NCBI GenBank assembly: GCA_035048495.1
Contig: CM068545.1
Coordinates: forward strand, 38,082,225-38,146,224
From: Euptelea pleiosperma
Taxonomy: Eukaryota; Streptophyta; Magnoliopsida; Ranunculales; Eupteleaceae
DNA length: 64,000 nucleotides
Direction of reading: 5' to 3'
Numbering within the stretch: the first letter of the stretch is position 1; the number at the start of each line of letters is the position of its first letter. This document shows positions 11,275 to 31,009 of this stretch, piece after piece. The notes below the pieces were generated by a model, which was not told where the DNA came from, ran no database searches, and was given only the letters and a program-made list of their open reading frames with translations. Both the position numbers and the translations under genes were made by a program.

Positions 11275-12323
11275 ATAAGAGAGCTTATTTTTTTTTGTCC
11301 GGTTATCCATGGGGCAGCATGATGCTTTCTGAATATGAAGGAGATATTCTTTTGGGACTGTTGGGTTGATGATGCCCTACTAATCCACGGGAGACGGACT
11401 AAACTGGATTCCACCTCGATCAGACTTTTATTGTGGCATCAATGGCTTATCAAGCTCTAATTAAACACATAATCTTGCATATTTTCCTCCGAGTGCTCCA
11501 TAAATTAAGTGATCAACCCTTAGTGGTTTACCATGATTCTCTCTGCCCACTCCACTGGAACTTTTAAGATTCTGAGATCTTAGGCATTGTGGCAAGAAGC
11601 TTTGAAGTCCATTTTCGAAGAGTTGACTAAATTCAGTTAATGAGCTCAAGATAGTAACAGACGTTTGGAGAGGGAAGTGAATTTACGGACTTATCGATAA
11701 AAATATTTCCAAGGTCTCCTTGCTTTCTTGACTAGATCGTTGTCAAGATCAACCTCAAGCTGGACATCCCACCAGGGTTAAGATGCCATGAGGATAATCT
11801 TTGAAGGATAGAACCTTCATATTACTAGAGGGAGGAGACTCATCCGAAGATAGCCTGCTACTCAATGATATTCTCCTCAAATGGGATGTAAACTTCGTCC
11901 CAAGAAACTCCGCTCCTCCCCTAAGAAACGTATGCAGACTAAATTAGTGATGCTCAAGGTGTGAGTGTTGTAGCACTTGCAAGTCGATCAAAGCGAAGGG
12001 GCTCTAATCTATATTCTTGAGTTGAAGGCTACCCTCATGGGGCTGCAAGTAGAGTCGTGATCATGGAATTCAGATACTTGCCATCTTCCAACGCCATTGA
12101 TATGTTAGAAGATTGCCATTAAAACTCCACAACTTCTACAAGACTGGGAGATTCTTTATTTTCCCTTCTTCGTAGGCAAGCCGGTCAGTGGTTCGTGGCC
12201 CTTGGGTGAGAGCGGATTTCAAGTCCAGGTCATGGTATCAACACTCTCAAACCTTCTTCATACGTGGAGAGCTCAGAGAAGCAAACCAACCTGCTGATTT
12301 CGTATCTTCTAATTGCACCCATT
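11275..12323 (+). pseudogene. LINE-type RNase H remnant and flanking debris
   Basis: Between about 11950 and 12323 fragments of an RVT_3-type RNase H tail appear in shifting frames on the plus strand: LELKATLMGLQV (about 12020) and REANQPADF (about 12275). These correspond to the AE-LKAL-GL and RE-N-ADxLA blocks that end plant LINE ORF2. Stops and frameshifts separate them. 11275-11950 resembles no domain I can name. A hAT-type MITE begins directly after the remnant. Confidence 0.48.
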
Positions 12324-12761
12324 TATGGGGTGTAAATTTGCCAGGCAGCGCAGCCCAGCCTGAACCGCTAAACATCCGGGTCGGGCTTGGGCTTTGAAGT
12401 TGAGCCCATGGTCCGGTCCGAGGCCCAGCACATTAAGAGGCTTTGTGGGCCAGGCCGTGTGGTGTGAAACTTAACGGGCTCCGCCCCCCCACCCACATCC
12501 ACACACAAATGCCACAAACGTCACGTGGAGTTCACTTTAGAGCCCACTGACATTATGGATGTTGGGTACACCAGGTGGAGATGGACTTGCATATTAAAAA
12601 AATGTTCAAATCTAGGGCTAAAAAATATGAATTTCTAGCCATTTGCAGGTCCTACAGCCAGGCCACAGTCTGGGCCCATACTTCATTTTTCCACCAGGCC
12701 CGGCCCACCACATTCTCTGCCCAGCTTGGGCCCATCCAGGCAGACCAAATTTACACCCCTA
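12324..12761. mobile_element. hAT-type MITE with TAGGGGTGTAAATTTG ends
   Basis: The left end is TATGGGGTGTAAATTTG. The right end is CAAATTTACACCCCTA. Flanking 8-mers CACCCATT (12316-12323) and CACCCATG (12762-12769) differ at one base, fitting the 8-bp hAT duplication. The 438-bp interior is rich in GGCCC and its complement (GGCCCATGG, GGCCCGGCCC). Confidence 0.77.
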
Positions 12762-13245
12762 CACCCATGATTGTGTTATTTTGTTACATCCTTTTGCTTT
12801 CCCTACCAATCTATCACATTTCTTATATCCCAGCTTACAAAAAGGATAAAAAAGATTAAAAAAAATAATTGTCTTTTGCTTTGCAGTGGCCCAAAAAATT
12901 CACACTAGTCCTACAAAACTTTTGAGAGAGAGAGAGAGCTTCTCATTCTCAGAACAATCATGAGAGATTCATTCTTCAATTACAATGGGTCCCATTTTAT
13001 CTTCACCATCAATATTGAAAGGAAAGAAAAACATTAATTTTCTCAAAAATAATTGATCTAATCTAAACCTCTCAGTCTTTTAAAATGATCCAAAGAAGCT
13101 CTTCAAATCTACAGCTAATCAACTAACTCAGAAGGATGAATAAAGTACAAACAGCTCAAAAGGATGAATGATCCCTTTGGATGCATTCACAAAAATTAAA
13201 AGCTGACATCCAGAGATCCCTCTTCCTTTTCCCCTTTTCTTCTAT

Positions 13246-21571
<8,326 letters not shown>

Positions 21572-22090
21572 CGCACCAGAGGAATGAAGAGGGAGAAGGA
21601 GAAGAAGATAGTGATTTGGGTGTGTTTTTGATGTACCTATGAAGATGGGTGGGGTTCTGTGAAACAGATAATGTCAGTGGATCCACCAATCACACCCTAA
21701 ACTTTTTGTGTTTTTTTTACCGTCGCTATCAACTCTCGTTCGCCCGTTGAGACTCTGAGAACAGTTAGAAATGCCCATTCATTCCCCTTCACTTTCCATT
21801 AATGTTTGATGGGCCTAAGCCCTGAGGCCCATCATTACCAAGTAGTTGATCGAGACCGTCCGTCAGTGGGACACATCTTGACTGGGAACCATCCTGCGTA
21901 TGCCATTCTCTCCCAACTGTTTTTTCGGTCAATTCTCAAGTCGCAACCCATGTTTTTTAATAGTTTCAGGCTCAAAATTTACTATTTGCGGGTTGGGTTT
22001 GGGCCTGCCCCTCTCTGCCCATATTATAACGCCTAGACGGGGCGGGCGTCGTGACTGGATATTCGAAAAATTTTGGATAATGTATTTAGA
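21572..22090. other. HEMC 5' flank
   Basis: Presumed 5' untranslated region and promoter of HEMC, transcribed leftward. The purine-rich stretch 21575-21615 upstream of the ATG is consistent with a leader. I cannot pick a TATA box with confidence. 21780-22060 has GGGCC-rich direct repeats but no gene. Confidence 0.3.
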
Positions 22091-22099
22091 TTCAAATAA

Positions 22100-22861
22100 C
22101 GGAAAATTTCTAAAAAGAAAATAAATTTTAATCTATTTACAAAAACAAAAATAAAAATAAATTTCTGACATTCCCAAAAAAAGTAACTAAACGCCCTTTG
22201 AAAGGGCGTTTCTCCTTGACAAATCTAAAAGGTGAAAAGACTGACTGTTCTACGGTCAAAAGCTGAAAAGATTGACAAGCGCCCTTTAAAAGGGCGTTTA
22301 CCCATAGAGAGTAAAACTTTTGTCCCGATACGGGCCACATGGCACACTCTTATCGGATGATGACTGTATGGATGTTTGGCAAATCACTAGGTGGACCTAC
22401 ACACCAAAAAAGAAACGTGATTAGTGGTTTATAAGCGTTGGATTGAATTTATTTTCAGGGGTTGATTTTTAATTGTAAGAATTTGAGCATTATTTGAGTG
22501 CAAAGATCCAAAGGTTGTAAATTACTAATCAGGCTGATTTTTTGACTGCAGGTCCATCAAGGGACTGATCAAACATCCATACGGTCAGCGTCCACTAAGA
22601 GTGTGCCACGTGGCTCGTGGACAAAAGTTTTACTCTTCTATGGGAAACGCCCTTTTAAAGGGCGTCTGTCAGGTATAGATGCCCTTTAAAAGGGCGTTTG
22701 TCAGCCTTTTCAGCTTTTGTCAGGAAAAACAGTCAATTTTTTCAACTGTCAGGGAGAAACGCCCTTTAAAAGGGCGTTTAGTTACTTTTTTTGGAATTGT
22801 CAGAATTTTATTTTTATTTTTGTAAATAGATTAAAATTATTTTCTTTTTAGAAATTTTTCG
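22100..22861. mobile_element. Non-autonomous MULE-like hairpin element, 9-bp target duplication
   Basis: A 762-bp element flanked by TTCAAATAA on both sides (22091-22099 and 22862-22870). Terminal inverted repeats: CGGAAAATTTCTAAAAAG on the left and the inverse of CGAAAAATTTCTAAAAAG on the right; they extend about 220 bp inward (TTAATCTATTTACAAAAA, AAGTAACTAAACGCCCTTT, AAGCTGAAAAG, GAGTAAAACTTTTGTCC). A 9-bp duplication with long TIRs points to Mutator-like elements. The arms carry five copies of a palindrome, AAACGCCCTTT plus its inverse, at 22189-22211, 22279-22299, 22645-22665, 22678-22699 and 22757-22779. The loop is a core hairpin. No ORF encodes a transposase. Confidence 0.85.
22325..22615. 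repeat. Core-hairpin repeat forming the centre of the MULE-like element
   Basis: CGGGCCACATGGCACACTC, ACTGTATGGATGTTTGGC, AAACGTGATTAGTGGTTTA on the left; TACTAATCAGGCTGATTTTT, CATCCATACGGTCAGCGTCC, GTGCCACGTGGCTCGTGG on the right. The blocks and their order match the isolated copies at 8.5 and 9.2 kb. Here they sit symmetrically at the dyad of the larger element. Confidence 0.8.
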
Positions 22862-22876
22862 TTCAAATAATCTTTT

Positions 22877-23264
22877 GGGTTGGGCTCTGGGGACTGGCCT
22901 TTTTTGACTGGCTCTCCTTATAGGACAAAATATGAGCCACGTGGAACACTCCTAGAGGACTCTGACCATAGATGTTTGGCCAATCCCTAGGTGGGCCTAC
23001 AAACCAAAAATCAGCATGATTAGTAATTTCTAGGCGTTGGATTGGACTTATTTTCATTGGTTGATCTCAACTGTGGGAAGTATTTGAGGTACAAAGATCC
23101 AAAGGTTTGAAATCATTAATCAAGCTAATTTTTGGTTTGTAGGTCCACCTAGGGATTGGTAAAACATCCATACAGTCAGAGTCCTCTAAGAGTGTTCCAC
23201 GTGGCTCATATTGTGTCCTGTAACGGGAGCCAGTCAAAAAAGGCCGGTCCTTGGAGCCCGACCC
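22877..23264. mobile_element. Second hairpin element, 9-bp target duplication, core hairpin inside
   Basis: 388 bp flanked by TAATCTTTT (22868-22876 and 23265-23273). Ends are GGGTTGGGCTC and GAGCCCGACCC. The arms continue with GGCCTTTTTTGACTGGCTC and its inverse, then ACAAAATATGAGCCACGTGG and the core-hairpin blocks (ACCATAGATGTTTGGCC; CATCCATACAGTCAGAGTCC). The 9-bp duplication suggests MULE-type mobilisation. The left duplication overlaps that of the neighbouring element by 3 bases. Confidence 0.82.
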
Positions 23265-23339
23265 TAATCTTTTACATTTGAATTTTTTTCAGATATAAAT
23301 TCGGATATTGATATATCATCTTCCATAATATCTTATCCG

Positions 23340-23700
23340 ATATATTAGTTCACTTTTGTTGGTCCACGGATTCCAAGAATCCAACGGTGGTTGTGCTTTC
23401 GCAAAAAGTGAATCTAGTGAATGTCAGCTCAACACTTACAACCACTGTTGGATTCTCAGAATTCATGGTCGAGATCATTAGTGAACTTATTAGTTCACTT
23501 TTGCTTGTCTCCTGAGCCCGACCTATAATATAAATATAAAAAGGACCAAGCTCGAGGGACTTATCTTTTTTGTACTCGTCATTTCACTCATGTTCTCTCA
23601 GTCGTGGATTTCGAGAATCCAACAACCACCGTTGGATTCTCAAAATCCATGCCCTGAGAGCACGAGTGAAAAGATGAGTGCAAAAAGGTGAGTCCCTCAT
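23340..23700. repeat. Two related palindromic elements
   Basis: First, 23345-23505: TTAGTTCACTTTTGTTGG, GATTCCAAGAATCCAACGGT versus ACTGTTGGATTCTCAGAATT and TTAGTTCACTTTTG. Second, 23575-23690: TTGTACTCGTCATTTCACTC, GAGAATCCAACA versus GTTGGATTCTC, CGAGTGAAAAGATGAGTGCA. Both centre on AATCCAACnnTGG-type blocks, so they are probably one MITE family. No target duplication is evident. Confidence 0.6.
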
Positions 23701-23704
23701 ATAT

Positions 23705-24190
23705 ATACAATTTCATACAACAATTTTGGTGTACCCACATGGAAGATGAATCAATGGCTAATTTTTGGTGAGCATGATCTCCTCACCATATAGATAACCC
23801 CTACAAAAATCAGCCTATTCTGAAATTTCTAACTCCAGCAAATGTGATTTTCAAGTTAACGATCAAAATAAACGGTCCAAAATTCTTCAACTTGTAAACC
23901 AATCTACGAATATCATAATGATTTGAATTTTTGTGAGGATGATCTCCTCACCATAGGGAGCGTCCCCGCCAAAAATCATCCCACTCCAATACTTTTAAAT
24001 TATAAATTGACCTGCGCCAATTTTTGTTATGAAAAACGTTGTATGAAATTGTTGTCCCCTATTCCTGACCCTATATGGGTCAAGATCGAGGGACAACAAT
24101 TTCATACAACATTTTTTACAACAATTTTGGCATACCCACATGGAAGATGAATCAATGAGTAATTTTTGGTGAGCATGATCTCCTCGCATC
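23705..24190. repeat. Direct repeat flanking a short perfect-armed hairpin
   Basis: ATTTTGG then CCCACATGGAAGATGAATCA and TTTTTGGTGAGCATGATCTCC occur at 23728-23790 and 24122-24183; a diverged GTGAGGATGATCTCCTCACC lies at 23933. Between them, 24030-24120, GTTGTATGAAATTGTTGTCC pairs with GGACAACAATTTCATACAAC around a GACCC...GGGTC loop. Confidence 0.6.
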
Positions 24191-24193
24191 TAG

Positions 24194-26360
24194 TGCCAAC
24201 ACAGATCCCAAGGTGCGATCGGGAACGAATCCCCAATACACACCATAAATATGTAATGCAAGTTGATAAATGCGAGCCATCTAAAGTATTAAATAAAAAA
24301 ATTGAATATCCAATTTAATCAAATATCCGATAAAGTAATTAAATGGCTGAAAATAATATAACCCAATCCCCACTACATAAATCTCTCAAAATAAAAATTA
24401 CTCGCTAGAAATTCATCTGCATCTAAAAATGATCCTGTGTGCAATCATACCGTATATGCTGACCTGAAAAGAGAGTGTTCACGAAGGGTGAGTCCAATCG
24501 ACTCTCAAGTAATAACTACATTAAACCCTCCCAGTGCACGTGTGTAGGTAATACAGAAACATGGCATAAGAGATATATGAAATACCAAAGAACGAATCTA
24601 CGAAAGATACACATCAATGAGATCAACAAATGACCTCTATAACAATCATCTCATACTAATCTACAAATATAATTTTTAAACATGTACAATAATATATATT
24701 TCTAATTAATTATATAATGCGATGATGATGGACACATGAACTGACTCTTACTGACTCATAGTCTAATCTTCAAAACATTGCACGTGCCTAATAATGGGTA
24801 TTTACACCCAAAGAGTGACCTAGAGCTTGAACGAATTGTCACTTGAAGTGCCATCAATTTAGGGTTGAACGAATCATTTCCAATGATCTATTTAAGTATT
24901 CGTAGCCAAACCAACACTATAGATACTCCTATCATTTATGATCATAGATAACTACGTAAGGACCTATCCGATGTGCTCGTACATGAATCAACACTTCAAA
25001 CAATCCTAGAATGTAAGTGTGTGCGTAACATACCATATACATCATGCTATAATGTTTACCCATAAAATATCAGTTGAATACACACTCATAGTACTAATTT
25101 ATGATGCATGGAAATTATCGACAAATAATAAATCGAAACTCAACATACACACCTAATGATTGGTAATAGACATCAACGAATGATAATCTCCATAATAATT
25201 GATCATACATAATGATAATTTAATAACTTCAAATATGTTCATACAATCACTAAGATTAGTTCAATTATTATATTATAATATTAAAATAATCATAATTCTA
25301 TGATTCATTATCAAATTAATGATTTTTTTAATAAACATTATTTTTTTTCTTTTTAAAACTCTAAAATCTAACATAGACTAAAATTATCTAGAAATTAATT
25401 AATGCATAAATGATATTTCAAATTTTGTGAATTCTATGATTCTTATTAAATTATACTAAAAAATATAATTTTATTCTACTCTTCGAAACACGCGATTTAA
25501 AAAAGAAAGCTAAAAAATATTAAGAAACGAATGAGATAAATTCTGAAAAAAAATATTTTTAATAATAGTCAGTAAGACAAAGTTTTAAATTTTGAAAATT
25601 CTGTGATTTGTATTAAATTCTAAAAAAAATACTATTGTATTCTATGTTTCAAAAAAAAAAAAAAAAACAGAGCTCAAAAATGTGAAGAAACAAAAGAGAT
25701 AAAATTTCGACAAGAAATCACTTTTCTATAATTTCGTAAAAATTTAATGAAAATTAAAGATTATAACATTTTTTCATAAATTTATCACAAGTTTCTATAT
25801 AATTTCTTAGCAACAAAATTAGAGATTAAATATGATAATCATACTAAAAATTTAAATCTAACGAGAAAAATTTTTAAACATAATTAATCAATCAAAATCG
25901 CATATCATCAAAACAAACAAATCAAAAAAGCTTAAAGAAGTTCTACTCGCCTCGTAACGCTCCAAGAACGAAGAAGCACGGAGGAATAAGATGAAGACAC
26001 GATCTTCTAGTCTTAATCTCCAACAAAGGACCCCAATACGAAAACCTTGATCCAAAAAGAGAAGAGAGGGTTTTCAAATTTTTGAAAATAAAAGTAATTT
26101 TCGTCACTTTAAAAAGTCTATTTATATCAACCCTCAAGAAACCCTAAAATAAGTTATTAATGGACTAAAAATGGCCCCAAGGCCCATATGTATCAACATG
26201 GTACTAAACTAGATCATAAATAAGTCCAAAAGGCTCTAAAATTGACTTTAAAAGTTCACTCAATTAAATGTTAAATAATTATTAATTATACATCTCAATA
26301 AGAAATTATATAAATTAATTATTAACTAAACATTAATAATCACGAAAATGGGTCACTACA
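24194..26360 (-). repeat. LTR of a Del/Tekay-type gypsy retrotransposon (2.17 kb, minus)
   Basis: On the minus strand it starts TGTAGTGACCC (26360) and ends ...TTGGGATCTGTGTTGGCA (24194), so it has TG...CA ends. AT-rich, no ORF. It is preceded in element orientation by a purine tract (AGGAGGATAAAT) and the 3' end of gypsy pol (26361-26556), which fixes it as the 3' LTR. A length above 2 kb is usual for this lineage. Confidence 0.72.
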
Positions 26361-26556
26361 ATTTATCCTCCTAAAAAGGAATTTCGCCCTCGAAATTAAA
26401 ATACCTCACGTAGAAAATAGATGCGGATAGTTGGTCCTCATCTCCGACTCTAACTCCCACGAAGCCTCTTATACGTCGTGATGGTTCCATTGGACCTTCA
26501 CCAACGGGATGACCTTGGTGCGGAGTACGTGATCCTTCCTATCAAGGATGAAAAAG
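26361..26556 (-). pseudogene. Del/Tekay gypsy pol, extreme 3' end
   Basis: Reads ILDRKDHVLRTKVIPLVKVQ, then WNHHDV, a TAA stop, EASWELESEMRTNYPHLF and a terminal TGA. This is the conserved C-terminal tail after integrase in chromovirus-type gypsy elements. The stop replaces a residue usually E or Q (a single C/G-to-T change). The rest of pol is cut off by the family B LTR at about 26570. Confidence 0.8.
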
Positions 26557-26569
26557 TAATCGATTCGTT

Positions 26570-27525
26570 CTCTTTAATCACAAAAAAAAACCTAAAAGGA
26601 GGGTTGATTAAGTATTTAAAACTAATTATTCTTAAATAATTTTATTGGTCTATGGTAGGGAAATAAAATCGCACCCTTAGTTGTTTGATAAAAGATTATC
26701 ACAACCGATTCAAATCGAATATACCTACGTGGTATATTCTTTTTTCGTCATTTGATCTAATCAATATAGATAGCGGAATACAAACAAACAATCAAACAAG
26801 ACGAGAGATTTTTACGTGGAAACCTTAGCCAAGGAAAACTACGGGACCACGTCCAGACGGAAAGTATCACTAACTAGAAAGTTAAACGAAATAAAGGTTA
26901 CCTACGCAGCGCCATTGCAAATACAGCTTCCAACCTTAGCCAAGGCCTACTGCCGATGCGTCCACATCCTTTTGAATCAACGCTACGAGTCCACGCGCCC
27001 CTCCCAGCCAAGAAGCCTTGTCCGCTTGTTCAGTTTGGTACACCCTAAACCTACCGTCGATCAGTCACTCCGATCTTAATTTTCAACACTCCAGCCTTTG
27101 CCGAGGATGAAGGATTCAGTACACCTTGAACCCTAGGTTGCTTAATAGGTGTTGAGTCACACTGGTACACTCAAGCTACTAGGTCAAATATCTATGTGAA
27201 AGACCTAAGCTGAGTAATGGATCAAGCTCTTTGCTTTGATCTAGAAAAGGAAAAAGCTCACAAGATGTTTATGAGATAAAAAGCTTCTTGCTCTTTGAAT
27301 GGACACTCTAATAAATAAACATTTCTTCTCTCTATTCAATGTGTATAGAAGTGTGTTTAGAGAATGCCTAGAGGGGTTATATTTATAGAATTCGTAATCC
27401 TGAGCCTTTCAGAACGTGAGAGAGTGAAAACTAGAATTTTGGATCTGAAAAAGACTTAATCCACGTGAAGTCCAATCGATTATACTCTGGGTCCAATCGA
27501 TTGGGCGAAGTCTAATTCTGTGAAT
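26570..27525 (-). mobile_element. LTR-like repeat family B, copy 1 (truncated, minus)
   Basis: In minus orientation it ends ...AATCAACCCTCCTTTTAGG. Inside are CCTTAGCCAAGG blocks, TTACGTGGAAACCTTAGCC, GGTTACCTACGCAGC, TTTGGTACACCC, a TATA-like TATTTATAG (27382-27390) and two or three CAATCGATTG motifs upstream of it. Copies 2 (30.4-33.6 kb) and 3 (55.0-56.6 kb) share all these blocks. It lacks the distal 5' part seen in copy 3. The family resembles Ty1/copia LTRs with a CCCCCTTCTAGG end, but no internal coding region is attached. Confidence 0.68.
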
Positions 27526-28299
27526 TATTGCTCATTCAATGTTATATGTATTTCAAATATATTCATCTTGATTCATTTTATCTTCTTTAATATCTTTTAT
27601 TGTAATCAATTAATTTCTTCCAAGAATCCATGATTAATTGTTCAAGTTTTTGTCTTTTGAGAGGCCAAAGAAGACACTCTTCTGGATTTCATGCTGTTTT
27701 CCTATCTTGGATAAGTCCCCTAAGAGGACCTATCCAAAATAGGCTCACTCTTTAGGTCATGCTTACTCCTCCCCCAAGATCAATAGTATTGAGTTGATGT
27801 CATTGTCGTATATGGAAGATCCAGATTAGGAAAAGATTGGATGTCCATTAATAGATAAATACATTGTTTAATCTTCAATAACAAACTCACGATTTTATTC
27901 AAGATAGATGTAACAGTCCAGAAATTCCCAAGTATACACTCTCTTGAAAATTTGATAGAGTAAGGACACTTCCAAAGAAAATAAGACCAATCCCCTTTTC
28001 TCTCTCAATAGCTCTTTATTTATAGAGTTTTCCAAAAGAAGGGTAATATTTACAATAAGACCATTTTCACTCAAAATAAGATTGTCATGCAGGATTTTGG
28101 TCGTTTTATCACTTACGATGGGTTCAATTAATACAACTGGACCTAAAATAATATATCAAAACTATATCTTCATTCATATTCACATTTGAATTGACAAAAA
28201 TCCTTGTTCAACTACTCGCAAATTGTCATATTGCCCGAACTGCCAAAATTCTGTGAATCACTCCCGCTTAAGTTCCAAAAGTCATCGGAATCACCCAAA
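27526..28299. other. Non-coding DNA, no recognised feature
   Basis: AT-rich sequence between the family B fragment and the tandem arrays. It includes TTTATTTATAGAG (about 28015), a plausible LTR TATA region, and may be the downstream part of an LTR whose U3 is the following array. Nothing further can be supported. Confidence 0.25.
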
Positions 28300-28955
28300 T
28301 TGTGCATAGTTTGGCAAATATAAGGCCATATGCCCATATGGAATTGTATTTGGTACGGGCATATGCCTCCAGACCTGTCAGATCCTGCACAAATCTTTCG
28401 AGAAATCATCACTTTGACTAAAAAAGTTAAATTTCTAAACTTTGGCCATATCTCCCAAATGACCCCATAGAAATGAGAAGTAAGACCATACGCCCACATA
28501 ATTTTTTATTTAATGCGGGCTTATGTCTTAAGATCTGAAAAATCTGTTCATCTTCATGGAGATCAGACGATTGATGCTTCTCAGCCATTCGATCTAACTT
28601 GATCATGATGATCCAAAGCTCTAAAATGGAATGTGAGGCCATATGCCCACATCATTTTTATTTAATGAGGGCATATGCCTTAAGATTTGAAAAATCTATC
28701 CATCTTCATGGAGATCTGACGGTTGATGCTTCTCGACCGTCCGATCTGGCTTGATCACGATGATCCAAAGCTCTAAAATAGAATGTGATGCCACAATCCT
28801 GCATCATCTTTTATTTAATACGGGCGTATGCCTTAAGATATAGAAAATTTGTTCATCTGGATGGAGATCCAACGGTCGATGCTTTTCTACCGCCCGATCT
28901 GGCCATAACTCAATATTGAATGGTCCAAAATGTGATCTCAAGCAATACATCAGAA
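28300..28955. repeat. ~160-bp tandem repeat, about four diverged units
   Basis: Units share GGGC(A/T)TATGCC(T)TAAGAT, GAAAAATCT.TTCATCTTCA, TGGAGATC.GACGGTTGATGC and GATCCAAAGCTCTAAAAT. Best seen at 28500-28640, 28660-28800 and 28815-28930. Short ORFs here are repeat artefacts. Confidence 0.75.
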
Positions 28956-28959
28956 TTAA

Positions 28960-30310
28960 ATATTTCAAATAACCCATACATAATATTTCAGCCAATTTGG
29001 AGCTCATTTGAATGTACTTCCTTTGTAAATCGAACATTTTTTCCATTTAAAGTTGATAGAATATCTCCTTTTGTGTATAGAATCTGGTAAATGTAATGCT
29101 ATATGCCTAGATGAAATCTTTTATGAAACACACTCATATAATTTCAGCCCATTTAGAGTTTATTTGAATGTACTTCTTTTGTAAATCGGTCATTTTTCCC
29201 CTTTAAAGTTGCCTTAATATCTTCTTCTGTGTAAATAATCATGTAGATCTTAAGCTATACATCCACATTAAATCTTTCAAGCAACACACTCAAAATATTT
29301 CAGCTCATTTGGAGTTCTTTTGAATGCACTTCCTTTGTAAATTGGTCATTTTCCCTATTTAAAGTTGTCATAATATCTCTTTCTATGTAACTAATTTGGC
29401 AAATCTTAAGGTATGGACCACGTGAAATATTTCAAGGAACACACCCATACAATTTTAGACAATTTGGAGTTCTTTTGAATTCACTTCCTTTGTAAATCGG
29501 TCATTTTCCCCCTTTAAAGTTGCCGTAATATCTCTTTTTTCGTAACGAATTTAGCACATCTTAAGGTATATGCCTACATGAAATCTTTCAAGGAACACAC
29601 CCATAACATTTTAACCTATCTGGAGTTCAGTTGAATGTACTTCATTTGTAAATCGATCATTTTTTCCCTTTACAGTTGCCATAATATATCCTTCTGTGTA
29701 AATAATCTTGTAGATCTTAAGCTATACGCCTATACAAAATATTCAAGGAACACACCCATAAAATTTTAGCCCATTTTGAGTTCTTTTGAATGCACTTCCT
29801 TTGTAAATTGACAATTTTTTCCCTTTAAAGTTGTTATAATATCTCTTTCCATGTAAATAATTTGGCAAATATTAAGGTCTATAATACTTATATGACCTAT
29901 TTCAAGGAACACACCCATATTATTTCAGCCCATTTGGAGTTCTTTTGAATGCACTTCCTTTGTAAATCAGTCATTTTCCTCTTTTAAAGTTGTCGTAATA
30001 TCTCTTTTTGTGGACAAAATTTGGCAAATATTAAGGTATACCCACGTATTAAATATTTTAAGGAAGACACCCATAAAATTTTAGCCCATTTGGAGTTCAT
30101 TTGAATGTACTTCCTTTATAAATCGATAATTTTTCCCTTTTAAAGTTGCTGTAATATCTCCTTCTGTGTAAATAATCTGGCAATTCTTAAGTTATATGCC
30201 CGCATAAAATCTTTTAAGGAATACATCTATAAAATTTCAGCCCATTTGGAGTTTATTTGAATGTACTTCCTTCGTAAATCGATCATTTTTCCCCTTTAAA
30301 GTGTTGACTT
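28960..30310. repeat. ~155-bp tandem repeat, about nine units
   Basis: CATTTGGAGTTCTTTTGAAT with CACTTCCTTTGTAAATCGGT recurs near 28990, 29150, 29305, 29465, 29612, 29770, 29930, 30087 and 30241. Each unit also has CCCTTTAAAGTTG, TAATATCTC, and AAGGAACACACCCATA. The array follows the 160-bp repeats and ends at TTGACTTTGACTCC (30304). Confidence 0.9.
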
Positions 30311-31009
30311 TGACTCCAGTTGGGCCCCAATCGCGTCCTTTGGTCGTGATTTTGAAGTCTAGCCACATTTCTTCTATAACATGTACCAATGCAATGGTTA
30401 AGACACTCAAATGGTAGCATATTTGATCACCGGTGAGAATGTCTCATAGAAGTCATGTAAGAAATATTTTCATATTCTAGTTTGGTAAGTATTCCGTTTG
30501 ACATAAAAATATATTTGTAACCGTTCCCATGAGCACACGTGTAGCTTTGAAGATGTCGTTGTTCGCATATTTCGCCGACTACGTGAAGACTAAAAGACGA
30601 AGATCGGACGGTTGACGACTTAAGTCATCTGAGTAACTTCTATTTGTCTATAGAAGATCATGTATGCTCGTATAGGAAGGTAAGTAACTTAGTGGCCATA
30701 AGAATATGATCTTAAAAGATTAAAACATAATGGTCATACCTAGTCACACGACAGACCCAGGTCAATACAGTGCAAAGAGTCTAAAATTATTAACTAAGGG
30801 AAAGTCTAATCGATTGGACCAGTCCAATCGATTGGACCTCTATGTACAATCGATTGGACCTTATGGGATAGAATCTCCCTAGAGTAGAATCGATTAGAGT
30901 TCTACTCTACAATCGATTGGACTAGTTCGACCGATTAGACCCTGTGTGAAAAGTCTCGGATGTCAAATCCCAGGAATACTTAGTTCTTCGGTAATGATAT
31001 TTTTATATA

